Assembly (NCBI GenBank): GCA_016704445.1
Contig: JADJAE010000050.1
Coordinates: 16,073-80,072, forward strand
DNA: 64,000 bases
Direction: 5' to 3'
From: Deltaproteobacteria bacterium
GTDB taxonomy: Bacteria; Myxococcota_A; Polyangia; Polyangiales; Ga0077539
Part shown: positions 10,250-19,516 of the stretch, piece after piece
Layout of the letters: each line of letters begins with the position of its first letter
Numbering within the stretch: the stretch's first letter is position 1
Notes under the pieces: model-generated
What the model saw: only the letters and a program-made list of their open reading frames with translations
The model's database searches: none
What the model was told of the DNA's origin: nothing
Position numbers and translations under genes: made by a program

Positions 10250-11436
10250 ACTCCCTCCGCGGAGTGCGAGTGCTCGACCTCACCCGGATGCTCGCGGGCC
10301 CCTATGGGACCATGCTCCTGGCCGACCTGGGGGCCGAGGTGCTGAAGATCGAGCGCCCCGTCGTGGGCGACGACATCCGCGCGGTGGGCCCGCATTTCCT
10401 CCACGGGGAGAGCGTGTATTTCCTCTCGGTCAACCGAGGCAAGCGCTCGGTGGCGCTCGACCTCGCCCGCCCCGAGGGCCGCGCCCTGCTGCGCCGGCTC
10501 GCCGCTCGCTGCGACGTGGTGGTGGAGAACTTCCGCGCCGGCGTGGCCGAGCGCCTGGGCTGCGACGCCGCGACCCTCATGGCCGACAACCCGCGGCTGA
10601 TCGTCTGTGGCATCACGGCCTTCGGGCGCAGCGGCCCCGACCGGGACCTCCCCGCATTCGACCTCACCCTCCAAGCGCGCGGCGGGATGATGGGATTGAC
10701 CGGTGAGCCCGACGGCGAGCCGGTGCGCTGCGGCGTCCCGATGGGCGACCTCGGTGGAGGGCTCTTCTCGGCGCTGGCGGTGAGCGCGGCCCTCTACGAG
10801 CGGGAGCGCACCGGGGTCGGCCGCTTCATCGACCTGTCGCTGCTCGACTGTCAGGTGGGGCTATTGACCTACGCTGCTGGCAATTGGCTGATGGCCGGGG
10901 ACGACATGGGCCGCCAGGGATCGGGCCACGCCCACGCTGTTCCGTATCAGCGCTTCGCGACGAGGGATGGTCACCTGGTGGTGGCGGTGTTCACCGACGC
11001 CTTCTGGCCGGGGTTCTGCCGGGCGCTGGGCTGCCCCGGGTGGGCCTCCGACCCTCGCTTCGCCACCCAGGCCGCGCGCCGAGAGCGCATGACCGAGGTG
11101 CAGTCGCTCATCGGACAACGCTTGTCCGAAGAGGGCACCGCGCACTGGCTCTCTCGCCTCTACGAAGAGGGCGTCCCGGCCGGGCCGGTGCAGCGGGTGT
11201 CCGAGGTGTGCGCCGACCCGCAGGTGCTGTCTCGGGGAATGGTCGCGACGATGGAGCACCCGAAGGCGGGGACGGTTCGCACGGCGGGCGATCCCCTGCG
11301 GGCGGGGGAGCCCGATCGCGAGGGCTTCCTGGCGGCGCCGGTGCTGGGGGCGGACACGGACGCGGTGCTGGCGGGGCTGCTGGGCCTCGCGCCCTCGGAG
11401 CTCATGGATCTACGGGCGAGTGGAGTCGTCGGTTGA
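10246..11436 (+). CDS. CaiB/BaiF family class III CoA-transferase
   Basis: This 396-residue cytoplasmic enzyme moves CoA between acyl groups. The family signature is clear: the N-terminal G-V-R-V-L-D-L-T block, ADLGAEVLKIERP, and a block around NRGKRSVALDL. The likely catalytic Asp is in GVPMGDLGGGLFSALA. Family members such as formyl-CoA transferase and alpha-methylacyl-CoA racemase are about 360-430 residues. I chose the ATG at 10246, which overlaps the upstream stop as ATGA; the GTG at 10240 is a weaker alternative. The substrate cannot be read from sequence. The following glutathione S-transferase lies only 16 bp downstream behind a GGGAG ribosome site, which suggests one transcript. Confidence 0.9.
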   Translation: MNSLRGVRVLDLTRMLAGPYGTMLLADLGAEVLKIERPVVGDDIRAVGPHFLHGESVYFLSVNRGKRSVALDLARPEGRALLRRLAARCDVVVENFRAGVAERLGCDAATLMADNPRLIVCGITAFGRSGPDRDLPAFDLTLQARGGMMGLTGEPDGEPVRCGVPMGDLGGGLFSALAVSAALYERERTGVGRFIDLSLLDCQVGLLTYAAGNWLMAGDDMGRQGSGHAHAVPYQRFATRDGHLVVAVFTDAFWPGFCRALGCPGWASDPRFATQAARRERMTEVQSLIGQRLSEEGTAHWLSRLYEEGVPAGPVQRVSEVCADPQVLSRGMVATMEHPKAGTVRTAGDPLRAGEPDREGFLAAPVLGADTDAVLAGLLGLAPSELMDLRASGVVG

Positions 11437-11452
11437 GAGGGGGAGATATCCA

Positions 11453-12193
11453 ATGACCATCGTGCTGCATCGTTTCCCCTTGAGTCACTTCTCCGAGAAG
11501 GTCCGGCTGATGCTCGACTTCAAGGGCCTCGACTACCGCATCGTCGAGCACAGCCCGGGGCCCGATCAGCTCGCGCTGATGAAGCTCTCGGGCCAGCGCA
11601 AGGTGCCGGTGATCGAGCACGAGGGGAGCGTGGTGCACGACTCGACGGCGATCGGGCTCTACCTGGAGCACGCCTTCCCCAACGCCCGCCCGATGCTGCC
11701 TTCGGACTTCGTGCGTCGCCGCGAGGTGCTCGACCTGGAGGAGCGCCTCGACGCCGTGCTGGGCCCTCGCGTGCCCGGCATCGCCGCGGACGAGGCCCTG
11801 CGCGACGGCGACCTCTGGGCCGACGTGGGCACGGCCTCGATGGGCAAGCCGAGGGTCCCCCGGCTGCTGGTGCGGGCGGTGGGCTGGGTGGCCCGCCCGG
11901 CGACCTTCGTCCCCGGGGTGCGCCATCAGCTGGACGAGGCGCGCACGACGGTGCGCACGATGCTGGTCGAGCTCTGCGAGCGCATCGCCGAGCGGGGCTA
12001 CCTCTGCGGCCCGGAGCCGACGATGGCCGACCTCACGGCCGCGGGTCTGACGATGCTGTTGAAGATCCCGGACACCCGGTACAACCCGCTGCCCAAGCGG
12101 GTGGGCGAGGGGGTCCGGGAGTTCATCAACGACCCGGTGCTGGGCAGGTTCTTCGACTGGCGCGATCGGCTCTACGCCGAGCACCTGAAGTAG
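11453..12193 (+). CDS. Glutathione S-transferase family protein
   Basis: This 246-residue protein has a thioredoxin-fold N-terminus with PLSHFSEKVRLML in the glutathione-binding position, the cis-Pro block RKVPVIEHEG, and the ES-type motif HDSTAIGLYLE. A helical C-terminal domain carries LCGPEPTMADL. The active-site Ser-x-x-Ser-x-Lys pattern fits Omega/Beta-like bacterial enzymes. I took the ATG at 11453, preceded by GGGAG at the right distance, instead of the GTG at 11420 inside the upstream gene. It is probably co-transcribed with the CoA-transferase. The inverted-repeat element begins only 7 bp after its stop codon. Confidence 0.88.
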   Translation: MTIVLHRFPLSHFSEKVRLMLDFKGLDYRIVEHSPGPDQLALMKLSGQRKVPVIEHEGSVVHDSTAIGLYLEHAFPNARPMLPSDFVRRREVLDLEERLDAVLGPRVPGIAADEALRDGDLWADVGTASMGKPRVPRLLVRAVGWVARPATFVPGVRHQLDEARTTVRTMLVELCERIAERGYLCGPEPTMADLTAAGLTMLLKIPDTRYNPLPKRVGEGVREFINDPVLGRFFDWRDRLYAEHLK

Positions 12194-12200
12194 CGACTAC

Positions 12201-12565
12201 GTAACCGTTCAGGGGGTGCAAGCTGCTCGTTTGACGCTGGGGTTCGCGCGAAACAGTTCAGAGGTGCAAGTCGCCTGTTTGACGCTGGGGTTCGCGCGTT
12301 GGCGCTCACCCCAGGCAAGGTAGAGGTGGGGTCTTTCGTACCGAAACTCGATGGACCTTCCGGAAGGTCCAATCGACGTGCTGCGGGCTCCATCGAAGTG
12401 GCATTCCTGTTCGAAAGACCCCGCGAACGCGGGGTCGTCACTTGTTATAGCCTGGGGTGAGCGCCAACGCGCGAACCCCAGCGTCAAACGAGCAGCTTGC
12501 CACGACGATGAACTGTTACGCGCGAACCCCAGCGTCAAACGAGCGGCTTGTTCATGGAACAGTAG
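12201..12565. repeat. Inverted-repeat element, copy A (duplicated arms)
   Basis: This 421-bp gene-free gap (12194-12614) holds a MITE-like element. Each side has two tandem copies of an arm of about 48 bp that contains GTTTGACGCTGGGGTTCGCG; the right-hand arms are its reverse complement. The inner element spans about 12251-12519. Its core contains the perfect 18-bp palindrome GGACCTTCCGGAAGGTCC (12353-12370) and a GC-rich hairpin (12418-12437). The core matches the reverse complement of copy B, 48 kb away, with 4 differences in 86 nt. Short open frames here are by-products of the repeats and are not genes. No convincing target duplication surrounds copy A. The outer arms look like remnants of an earlier event. 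Confidence 0.85.
12418..12437. terminator. GC-rich hairpin in repeat copy A
   Basis: The sequence GACCCCGCGAACGCGGGGTC can form an 8-bp stem with a 4-nt loop. It lies in the right half of repeat copy A, and a partner hairpin occupies the matching place in copy B. It could act as a terminator for the arginine decarboxylase gene or the GST gene, but there is no U-run after it on either strand. It may simply be part of the transposable structure. Confidence 0.35.
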
Positions 12566-12614
12566 ACCGAAGCAATACGGCAATCCTGACGACAGATCAG
12601 AGTGCCTCGACAGA

Positions 12615-14677
12615 CTACTTCCCGTTGGTGGTCTTGAAGGAGAGGTAGGTCTGCTCCTTCAGGCCGCGCTCGTAGTCGGCGAGGAGGCGCATGCCCTCCT
12701 GCGGGCGCAGCCGGTCGGCCTTGATGGCCTGGTCGATCTGGGACTTCATCTTCTGCGCGAGGTTGTTGGGGAAGTACTGGGTCATCGCCAGCACCTCCGC
12801 GACGGTGTTACCCGGCAGGGTCTCTTCGATGTAGTAGCCGCGCTCGTCGTCCTCATCGAGGAAGACGTGCACTTCGTTCACGCGGCCGAAGAGGTTGTGC
12901 AGGTCGCCCATGATGTCCTGATAGGCGCCGGTGAGGAAGATGCCGAGGTAGTACGGCGAGGCCGACACCTCGTGCAGCCGCAGCGTGTCGCGGGTGTCGC
13001 TGAGGTCGATGAACTTCGACACCTTGCCGTCGGAGTCGCAGGTGATGTCCACCAGCGTGGTCTCCAGCGTGGGCTCTTCGTTCAACCGATGGATCGGGAC
13101 GATCGGGAAGAGCTGCCCCAGCGCCCAGTGGTCGAGCAGCGACTGGAACACCGAGAAGTTGCAGATGTGCTGGTCGGCGAGCTGGTTGTCGAGGTCGCCG
13201 AGCTCGTCCGGCCGCTCCTCCGGGTCGAGGGTCTTCGCGCGGTTCTGGATGGCCTCGGCGATCTCCCAGTAGAGCGACTCGACGCGGGCCTTCACCATCA
13301 GGTCGAGCATCCCCAGCTCGAACATCTTCTGCGAAGACTCCTTGATGTCCGTGAGGTCGTGCCAGCTCTCCATCAGATTGCGGTCGGTGAGGTGCCGCTG
13401 GATGTAGAGCAGGTCGCGGATGAGCTTGTGGTCCACCACCGGCGACTGCGCGGGCTCGCTCGGGGTCTTCTCGATGGAGCCGAAGGCCTCCACCACCAGC
13501 ACCGAGTGGTGCGCCACCACGGCGCGGCCGGACTCGCTCACGATGGTCGGGTGCGCCACCTTCTCTTCATCACAGATGTCCATGATGTTGTAGACGATGT
13601 TGTCGGCATACTCCTGCACCGTGTAGTTCATTGAACTATGGAAGGTGCTGGCGCTCCCGTCGTAGTCGACGGCGAGGCCGCCGCCCACGTCGATGTACTC
13701 CACCTCGTGGCCCATCTGCCGGAGCTTGGCGTAGTACCGCGCGGCCTCGCGCACCGCGCGCTTCATGATCAGGATGTCGGGCACCTGCGACCCGATGTGG
13801 AAGTGCAGCAGCTTGAAGGCCGAGGCCAACCCCGCGTCGCGCAGCATCTGCCCCGCGTCGAGGATCTCCGCCGTGCTCAGCCCGAACTTCGCGTGCTCGC
13901 CCCCGGAGGTGGCCCACTTGCCGGCGCCCTTGGCCAGCAGCCGCACCCGCAGCCCCACCATGGGCTCGACGCCCATCTCCTTGGCGACGCGGATGATCGC
14001 CGCGACCTCCGCGAGCTTCTCCGCCACCAGGATCACCCGCTTGCCCAGCTTGCGCCCGACGAGCGCGGTGCGGATGAAGGTGTCGTCCTTGTAGCCGTTG
14101 CAGATGATGAGCGACTCGGGGTCGCTGTGCTGCGAGAGCCCGGCGAAGACCTCGGGCTTCGACCCGACCTCGATGCCGTAGTGGAAGGGCTCCCCCGCGA
14201 TCAGGATCTCCTCCAGCACCTCGCGGAGCTGGTTGACCTTGATGGGGTACACCCCGCGATACACGCCCTGGTACTTGTGCTCCGCGATGGCCGTCTGGAA
14301 GGCCCCGTTGATGGTCCGCACCCGGTGGTGGAGGATGTCCTGGAAGCGGATGAGCAGGGGGTCTGGAAGCCCTCCTCGCGCGCCTCCTTCACCACCTCCA
14401 GCAGCGGAATCGACGCGCCCTGCTCTTGTAGCGGTCGGGCGGCGATGTTCCCGTCGGGGTTGACCGTGAAATACCCCGAGCCCCATCGATCGATGAGGTA
14501 GAGGGCGAGGGCGTCGTCGATGGTCCAGGCCGGGCGCTCGGTCGAGTCGGCGGCGGGTGCGGGCGTAGCGTCCAATGAAGCAAACCCTTCGTACTGCGAA
14601 ATGGAGCGGTCCCGGTCATCGGGACCCTTCGCGAGCGGCGCGATTGTGGGCAAGCGGACCCTTGCGTCAAGGCCCAC
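12615..14677 (-). pseudogene. speA: Biosynthetic arginine decarboxylase, one frameshift
   Basis: SpeA decarboxylates arginine to agmatine with PLP, the first step of putrescine/spermidine synthesis. Family motifs are present: GVYPIKVNQ with the PLP lysine, ICNGYKDD, HFHIGSQ, GGGLAVDYDGS, SESGRAVVAHHS and VDITCDSDGK with the active-site Cys. The first ~105 residues (WTIDDALALYLIDRWGSGYF onward) are in one frame and the rest in another. One base is missing in the G5 run at 14357-14361; adding it joins EEGFQTP to LLIRFQDIL and gives about 687 residues, near the usual 630-660. The start is uncertain: GTG 14677 is the outermost, and no ATG lies before the first conserved block. The high conservation suggests a sequencing indel in a live gene. 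Confidence 0.9.
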
Positions 14678-14730
14678 CGCCGACTGTCACGCGATCTCCG
14701 TCAGAGCGTGCGCCGCGCTACGCTCGCACG

Positions 14731-16382
14731 GTGCTGCGTCCCCCTCCCGCCCTCTCCCTCGTCGCCCTCCTAGCCGCCTGCGACGCGTCTACCGCGCCCA
14801 CGGACGCCGGTCGCGACGCCTCGATTACAGACCTCGGTAAGCCCGCCGACCGCCCCGCCCCGACGGACGCTCCCCCGGTCGATGTCTCACCCCCGGTCGA
14901 TGTCTCCCCCCGGTCGATGTCTCCCCCGACGTGCCCGACGCCGGTCCGCCGGGGTGCTTCAACCTGCGCGGCGCGGCCTTGCTCCCCGCTGCGGGGCGCG
15001 AGCTCGGACCCCACAGCGCCCAGTCCCTCGTCTACGACGCCGCCCTCGGAGGTCTGGTCCTCGCGCCCTCGACGCGCCCGGGGCCCTTCGTCGAAGACCG
15101 ACCGCTGCCTCGCGGAGCCCTCGACGCCGACGGCTTCGTGATGGACGGCTGGTGGTACCTGCTCGGCGGCCAGACCGACGCGACGCACACCTCCACCGAG
15201 CTCATCGCCGCGCCGGTGCAGCCCGACGGAACACTCGGGCCGTGGAGCGCGCGCACCCCGTACCCGCTCCCCCTCCTCGATCACATCGTGCTCGCCCACT
15301 CGGGCCGCGCGTACCTCACCGGCGGCGCGCAGGACCTCGGCGGCGACAACGTCCGCCAGCTCGCCGCTGCGCGCTGGTCCTCCCCCTCCGCCGGTGACAT
15401 TCCTCTCTGGAACACCGCCCCGGACAACCCCGTACGGCGCTTCGGCCACGAAGCCGTGCTCACCGCGGGCTTCCTCTACACCCTCGGCGGCGATGACGGC
15501 GACCTGGCCACCGACGACGTCTCCGTCGCGACCCTCCTCCCCGACGGCTCGCTCGACGCCTGGCGTCGCACCACCCCTTTACCCGACGGGGTAAACCAGT
15601 TTCTCGCCGGGGCGGGCACCTCGCGGCACCTCTGGGCCCTCGGAGGCTGCCGCCGCAAGGACTGCGAGACCGTGTCCAACATCGAGCGCCGGATGTTCGT
15701 CGCCGACATCCAGACCGACGGGACCCTCTCCGCCTGGCGTCTGGCGGGCCAGCTCCCGGCCGCCAACTACGACCAGAAGGTGGTGGTCACCGGCGGCCGC
15801 GTGGTGATGGCGGGCGGCCGGGCGGGCGGTCGCTCCCGCTGCGGCGACGCGGGCGGCGACAACTACGACGGCGTCTGGTGGGCCGAGCTGCTCCCCGACG
15901 GAACCCTCGGCCCATGGGAGTCCGGCGCCTCGCTCGGCGTCGTGCTGCCGCGCGTGCGCAGCGACCAGGTGATGCGCGTCGACCACCTCGGGCAGCTCTG
16001 GGTGCTGGGCGGCCGCACCTCCTGCATCGGCGCCGAGACCGCCGACCGCAACAACACCTTCCCCCGCGAGGTGTGGCGCTCCGCGGCGGTGACCCTCCCC
16101 GGTCGGGCCCGCGTCGGCCACTGGCTCTCCGGCCCGCTCACCCCCGCGTCGGGCCGCGTGACCTCGCTCCACTGGGACGCCGACGGCGAGGTCACCGTGC
16201 AGGTCCGCTTCGAGCGCGACGCCGCGCCCGGCACCTGGAACGCCTGGACCATCGCCCCCACCTCCGCCCGCTCCATGCCCCTCGGATTCGGCGTCCGCCG
16301 CGTGCAGGTGCTCGCCACCTTCGCGGGCGACGGCGCCTCGACCCCCAGCCTCCGCTCGGTCACCCTCGACTGCGCCCCGTGA
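14731..16382 (+). pseudogene. Kelch-type beta-propeller lipoprotein, frameshifted
   Basis: The GTG at 14731 gives a short signal peptide ending LLAAC, so a lipid anchor at Cys17 is predicted. A Asp/Pro/Val-rich linker follows. A one-base loss in the C6 run 14906-14911 then shifts the frame; restoring it reads PVDVSPDVPDAGPPGC and joins the main body, for about 550 residues. The body has kelch-like blades, each with a Gly-Gly after a beta strand (WYLLGGQ, LYTLGGD, LWALGG, VVMAGG, LWVLGG), and the phrase PDGTLGPW or PDGSLDAW before several blades. It is probably a surface- or periplasm-exposed propeller with a binding role. The phosphopantetheinyl transferase start overlaps its stop (GTGA). Confidence 0.8.
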
Positions 16383-17155
16383 AGCACCTCCTGCCCGTCT
16401 CCTCGCCGCTCCCGCCCGGAGAGGTTTTACTGTGCTGTGTAAATATCCCCCGACGCCTCCCGGAGGAGCTCACGACGAGGCTGCGCCGCGCACTCCCCGA
16501 GGAGGAATGTGCGCGCCACGCACGATTCGGCGACGAAGGGGCTGCGGGGGAGTTCCTGTGTGGCCGGGCGCTGCTGAGGGCGGTGCTGTCGACCTGGACG
16601 CCGGTCGACCGGCGCGCGTGGCGCTTCGCCCTCAACCCCCACGGCCGCCCGGGCATCGCCTCGCCGGAGTCCCGGCTGCACTTCAACCTCTCTCACACCC
16701 GCGGGATGGTGGTGCTCGCCCTCGGGTGCGACCCCTGGGTGGGCGTCGACGTCGAGCGCCTCGACCGCTCGGTGCGACCCCTGGAGGTCGCCGATCGCTT
16801 CTTCTCCCCCTTCGAGGTCGACGGATTGCGATCGCTCCCGACGGAGCGCCACCGCGACCGCTTCCTCGCCCTCTGGACCTTGAAGGAGGCCTACATCAAG
16901 GCCCGCGGGATGGGCCTCGCGCTGCCGCTGCGGGACTTCTCCTTCTCGCCCGACGCCTCGCCTCCGAGCGTGCGCTTCGAGCCCTCGCTCGGCGACGACG
17001 AGTCGCGCTGGCGCTTCGAGCGCGTCGACCTGGACTCCGGGCACCGCGTCGCCGTGGCGGCGAAGGTCCCCCGGCTGACGGTGCATGTGTCTCGGATTGA
17101 CCTGGAGGCGCTGGCAAGCCACGTCGGGTTGCCCCATACCGCAGGCGCGGTGTAG
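16379..17155 (+). CDS. 4'-phosphopantetheinyl transferase (Sfp/AcpT type)
   Basis: This enzyme moves the phosphopantetheine arm of CoA onto a serine of acyl or peptidyl carrier proteins. It has 258 residues, the size of two-domain Sfp-type enzymes. The magnesium-binding motif is VGVDVE, and the second signature is WTLKEAYIKARG (W-x-K-E-A-x-x-K). The upstream block LHFNLSHTRGMVVLALG is also typical. I chose the GTG at 16379, which overlaps the preceding stop as GTGA. Myxobacteria use such enzymes for polyketide and non-ribosomal peptide synthases, but none is in this window, so the target carrier protein is unknown. Confidence 0.93.
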   Translation: MKHLLPVSSPLPPGEVLLCCVNIPRRLPEELTTRLRRALPEEECARHARFGDEGAAGEFLCGRALLRAVLSTWTPVDRRAWRFALNPHGRPGIASPESRLHFNLSHTRGMVVLALGCDPWVGVDVERLDRSVRPLEVADRFFSPFEVDGLRSLPTERHRDRFLALWTLKEAYIKARGMGLALPLRDFSFSPDASPPSVRFEPSLGDDESRWRFERVDLDSGHRVAVAAKVPRLTVHVSRIDLEALASHVGLPHTAGAV

Positions 17156-17177
17156 AACCCTCTGTCTTCAGTTCCCT

Positions 17178-17185
17178 GGAAGGAG
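17178..17185 (+). promoter_or_regulatory. Strong ribosome binding site of tatA
   Basis: GGAAGGAG lies 10 bases before the ATG at 17196. It is one of the best Shine-Dalgarno matches in the window, and it fixes the start of the 63-residue TatA instead of the longer open frame that begins at 17085 inside the upstream gene. Confidence 0.75.
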
Positions 17186-17195
17186 CCTCAATCCC

Positions 17196-17387
17196 ATGTT
17201 GGGTCTTGGACCGTCTGAGCTCGTCGTGATCCTGCTGTTGGTGGTGCTCATCTTCGGAGCCACGAAGATCCCGCAGCTGGGTCGCGGGCTGGGCGAGGGG
17301 ATCAGCAATTTCAAGCGCGGGCTGCGCGAGGGCAACGACGCCTCCGCCGAGCCTCCGCCGCCTCCGCCGTCCGGCAAGTCTGCCTGA
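17196..17387 (+). CDS. tatA: Twin-arginine translocase subunit TatA/E
   Basis: TatA forms the pore-like component that moves folded proteins with twin-arginine signals across the inner membrane. This 63-residue protein has the standard layout: a short N-terminus with a single transmembrane helix (GPSELVVILLLVVLIFGATK), a Gly hinge, an amphipathic helix (IPQLGRGLGEGISNFKRGLR), and a short Pro-rich tail. The Phe-Gly before the amphipathic helix, conserved in the family, is present. It is monocistronic here, with no tatB or tatC nearby, as in other genomes where the tat genes are scattered. Confidence 0.95.
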   Translation: MLGLGPSELVVILLLVVLIFGATKIPQLGRGLGEGISNFKRGLREGNDASAEPPPPPPSGKSA

Positions 17388-17429
17388 CGTTCCGACCTCC
17401 ACCATTCAGGCCCAGATCTGTAGGGATCG

Positions 17430-17873
17430 ATGCTCCGTCTCCTCGTCGCGCTCGATTTCAGCGACTGCTCACCTCTCACCCTTCACACCGCCCTCGAGGT
17501 GGCCGCTCGCGGCGCGCCCGCCGAGCTCCATGTGATGACGGTGATCGCACCCGACCCCGATGACCTCGCCTCCATGAGCTCCTCCGAGCACGCCTGCGAC
17601 GAACTCCGTCGCCTGGTGGAGACCGAGCGGGGGCACCACGGCCACTCCGCCGACGTGCGGCTGCAGTTCTCGGCGCACCCCGGGAGCTCCCCCGCGGAGA
17701 TCATCGTCGCTCACGCGCGCGCCATCCGCGCCGACGCCGTGGTGGTGGGCACCCACGGCCGCCGAGGCCTCGACCGGCTCCTGCTCGGCAGCGTCGCCGA
17801 GGCGGTCGTGCGCCACGCCCCCTGCTCGGTGCTCACGGTGAAGCCGCCGCTCCGCCACATTCACAGCGACTGA
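17430..17873 (+). CDS. Universal stress protein (UspA family)
   Basis: This 147-residue single-domain Usp starts with the usual strand LRLLVALDFSDCS. It ends with the ATP-binding signature G-2x-G-9x-G-S (GTHGRRGLDRLLLGSVAEAV) followed by SVLTVKP. ATP-binding Usp proteins support survival under stress; the exact role of this one cannot be told. The ATG at 17430 follows a TAGGGA ribosome site. It lies 42 bp after tatA in the same direction and may share its transcript. Confidence 0.92.
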   Translation: MLRLLVALDFSDCSPLTLHTALEVAARGAPAELHVMTVIAPDPDDLASMSSSEHACDELRRLVETERGHHGHSADVRLQFSAHPGSSPAEIIVAHARAIRADAVVVGTHGRRGLDRLLLGSVAEAVVRHAPCSVLTVKPPLRHIHSD

Positions 17874-18026
17874 TCGACTCCATGCCCCCTCGCGGCCGAC
17901 CGTCCGGGGGGGGTGGCGTCTCGGGTGGCCGGTGTGGCGAACACAACAGCCAGTACGATCCCTCGCCACAGCCCCTTGAAACGCAGTTCGCTCCGGGCGG
18001 AACATCCATTGCTGAGGCCGTTGCCC

Positions 18027-18698
18027 ATGCCCTGTCCCACCCGCCTCGGAGTCGCGATGACCGCGCTCATCGCGTCGTCGCTCGCCTCCAGGGAGGCGCA
18101 CGCGCAGACGGGCGTCGATCCGCTGGCGACGGGCATCTTCGTTCGCGCGGGCTTCGTGCTGAGCAGCTTCGACCCGGGCGCGATGTGCTTCCGTCCGCAG
18201 CGCGGCCCGCGAGGGAGCGCACCCCCGCCAGGCCTCACAGGCAAGCAGCTCGGCTTCGGTGAGATGGCGCTCGCGGGCTTCACCGCGGGCATCGGCTTCG
18301 ACGCGCGCTGGTTCTATGTGCGGGTCGGCGCCGACCTCTATGAGTTTCCGACGATCCGCGGCGAGCTGGCGCCCGCCTTCCGGGCGCGCTTCACCACGCT
18401 GGCCTGGGTGAGCGCCGGGCCGCGGCTGAGGGTGGGGCCGGTGGTGCTCAACGCCGGCGTCCGCTTCGGCGCGATGTTCATGAACGTCACCGAGGTGGGC
18501 CCCACCCGCGAAGGCCGGGAGTTCAGCGCCGTCGATGGGGTCTTCGCGCTCGACGTGGGCGCGCAGTGGCGGCCGACGCGGTGGCTGCAGCTCGACGCCA
18601 GCGTGGGTCAGGACTTCGTCACGAGCCTCGGGGCGACGACCTTCTCCGTGGCCGCAAGCTTCGGCTGGAGCCGCGGCCCGACGCTCACACGCCGATGA
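18027..18698 (+). CDS. Secreted outer-membrane beta-barrel-like protein
   Basis: The chosen ATG 18027 gives MPCPTRLGVAMTALIASSLA followed by SREAHAQ, a good signal peptide with an A-x-A type cleavage site. The earlier start at 17913 would bury it. The mature ~195 residues are rich in alternating hydrophobic strands with Gly turns (FVRAGFVLSSF, GFTAGIGFDARWFYVRVGAD, LDASVGQDFVTSLGATTFSV) and end in a strand with a late aromatic residue. This resembles an 8-stranded OmpA/OmpX-like barrel. The function is unknown. The 3' end overlaps the convergent metallophosphoesterase gene by 14 bp. Confidence 0.7.
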   Translation: MPCPTRLGVAMTALIASSLASREAHAQTGVDPLATGIFVRAGFVLSSFDPGAMCFRPQRGPRGSAPPPGLTGKQLGFGEMALAGFTAGIGFDARWFYVRVGADLYEFPTIRGELAPAFRARFTTLAWVSAGPRLRVGPVVLNAGVRFGAMFMNVTEVGPTREGREFSAVDGVFALDVGAQWRPTRWLQLDASVGQDFVTSLGATTFSVAASFGWSRGPTLTRR

Positions 18699-19428
18699 AG
18701 AGCCGGTGCCCGAAGTTGCGCTCGAGGCGGGCGTCGAAGATCTTCTGGGCGGCGCCCTCGATGTCGTACTCCACCCGACGGAACTCGAACTTCCTCGTCT
18801 CGGAGTCGTAGATCACGAAGCTGGCGCGGTTGTCGTAGTCCCGGGGCTGACCCACGCTGCCGACCGACACGATGTACTTGCGGTCGGGGCGCAGCGTGAA
18901 GCTCTTGGGCGGGCCCTGCAGCTCGACCACGTCGTCGGCCGAGAGCTCGAAGGCCTTGCAGAGGTGCGAGTGCCCGATGAGGGTGAGCTGCCCGAGCTCG
19001 GGGAAGATGGAGAGGCAGTCGCGCGCCTGCTCGGGGGCGAAGATGTAGTCGAACTCCTCGATGCGCACCGGCGAGCCGTGGCAGAGGTGGACGCCGGTGT
19101 CGCCGACGATGTGCTTGTAGGGGAGCGCCCGGAGCCACGCGAGGTTCTCCGCGGTGAGCAGCGAGGCGTGGAGGTCGAGCGCCCGGCGCGCGGCCTCGTA
19201 GTAGTAGCTGTAGTCCATGCGGCCCGCGACGGCGGCGTCGTGGTTGCCGAGGATGGTGACCTTCGCGACGCTGCGCACGAGGTCGGCGCACTCGTTGGGC
19301 GAGGCCCCGTAGCCCACCACGTCGCCGAGGCAGTACATCACGTCGGGCGCCTCACGCCGGAGCGTCTCTACGACCGCGGAGAGCGCCTCGATGTTGGCGT
19401 GGACGTCGCTGAAGATGCCGATGCGCAT
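18685..19428 (-). CDS. Metallophosphoesterase (YfcE-like)
   Basis: This 247-residue calcineurin-like phosphoesterase has all five metal-ligand blocks: SDVHANIEAL, GDVVGYG, GNHD, CHGSP and GHSH. These bind two divalent metals in the active site. The size and simple one-domain build match the YfcE/MJ0936 group, which includes bacterial phosphodiesterases and phosphatases; the substrate cannot be assigned. There is no signal peptide, so it is probably cytoplasmic. The ATG at 19428 lies directly at the first strand MRIGIFSDVH. The intergenic space to the next gene is short (88 bp). Confidence 0.9.
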   Translation of the reverse strand: MRIGIFSDVHANIEALSAVVETLRREAPDVMYCLGDVVGYGASPNECADLVRSVAKVTILGNHDAAVAGRMDYSYYYEAARRALDLHASLLTAENLAWLRALPYKHIVGDTGVHLCHGSPVRIEEFDYIFAPEQARDCLSIFPELGQLTLIGHSHLCKAFELSADDVVELQGPPKSFTLRPDRKYIVSVGSVGQPRDYDNRASFVIYDSETRKFEFRRVEYDIEGAAQKIFDARLERNFGHRLFIGV

Positions 19429-19516
19429 GAAGGGGAGGCGCGCATCCTAGGGAGGTGCGGGGCGCGTGTCCACCTTGGACTTCGCTGGACTCCCCACGGA
19501 AGAGCTGCCCTCGGCC

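Noticed and set aside
12172..12583. Short open frames on both strands with phrases such as NARTPASN and RANPSVK
   Set aside because: They are translations of the inverted-repeat arms in different frames, recur at 60.9-61.1 kb, and have no ribosome site or protein character.
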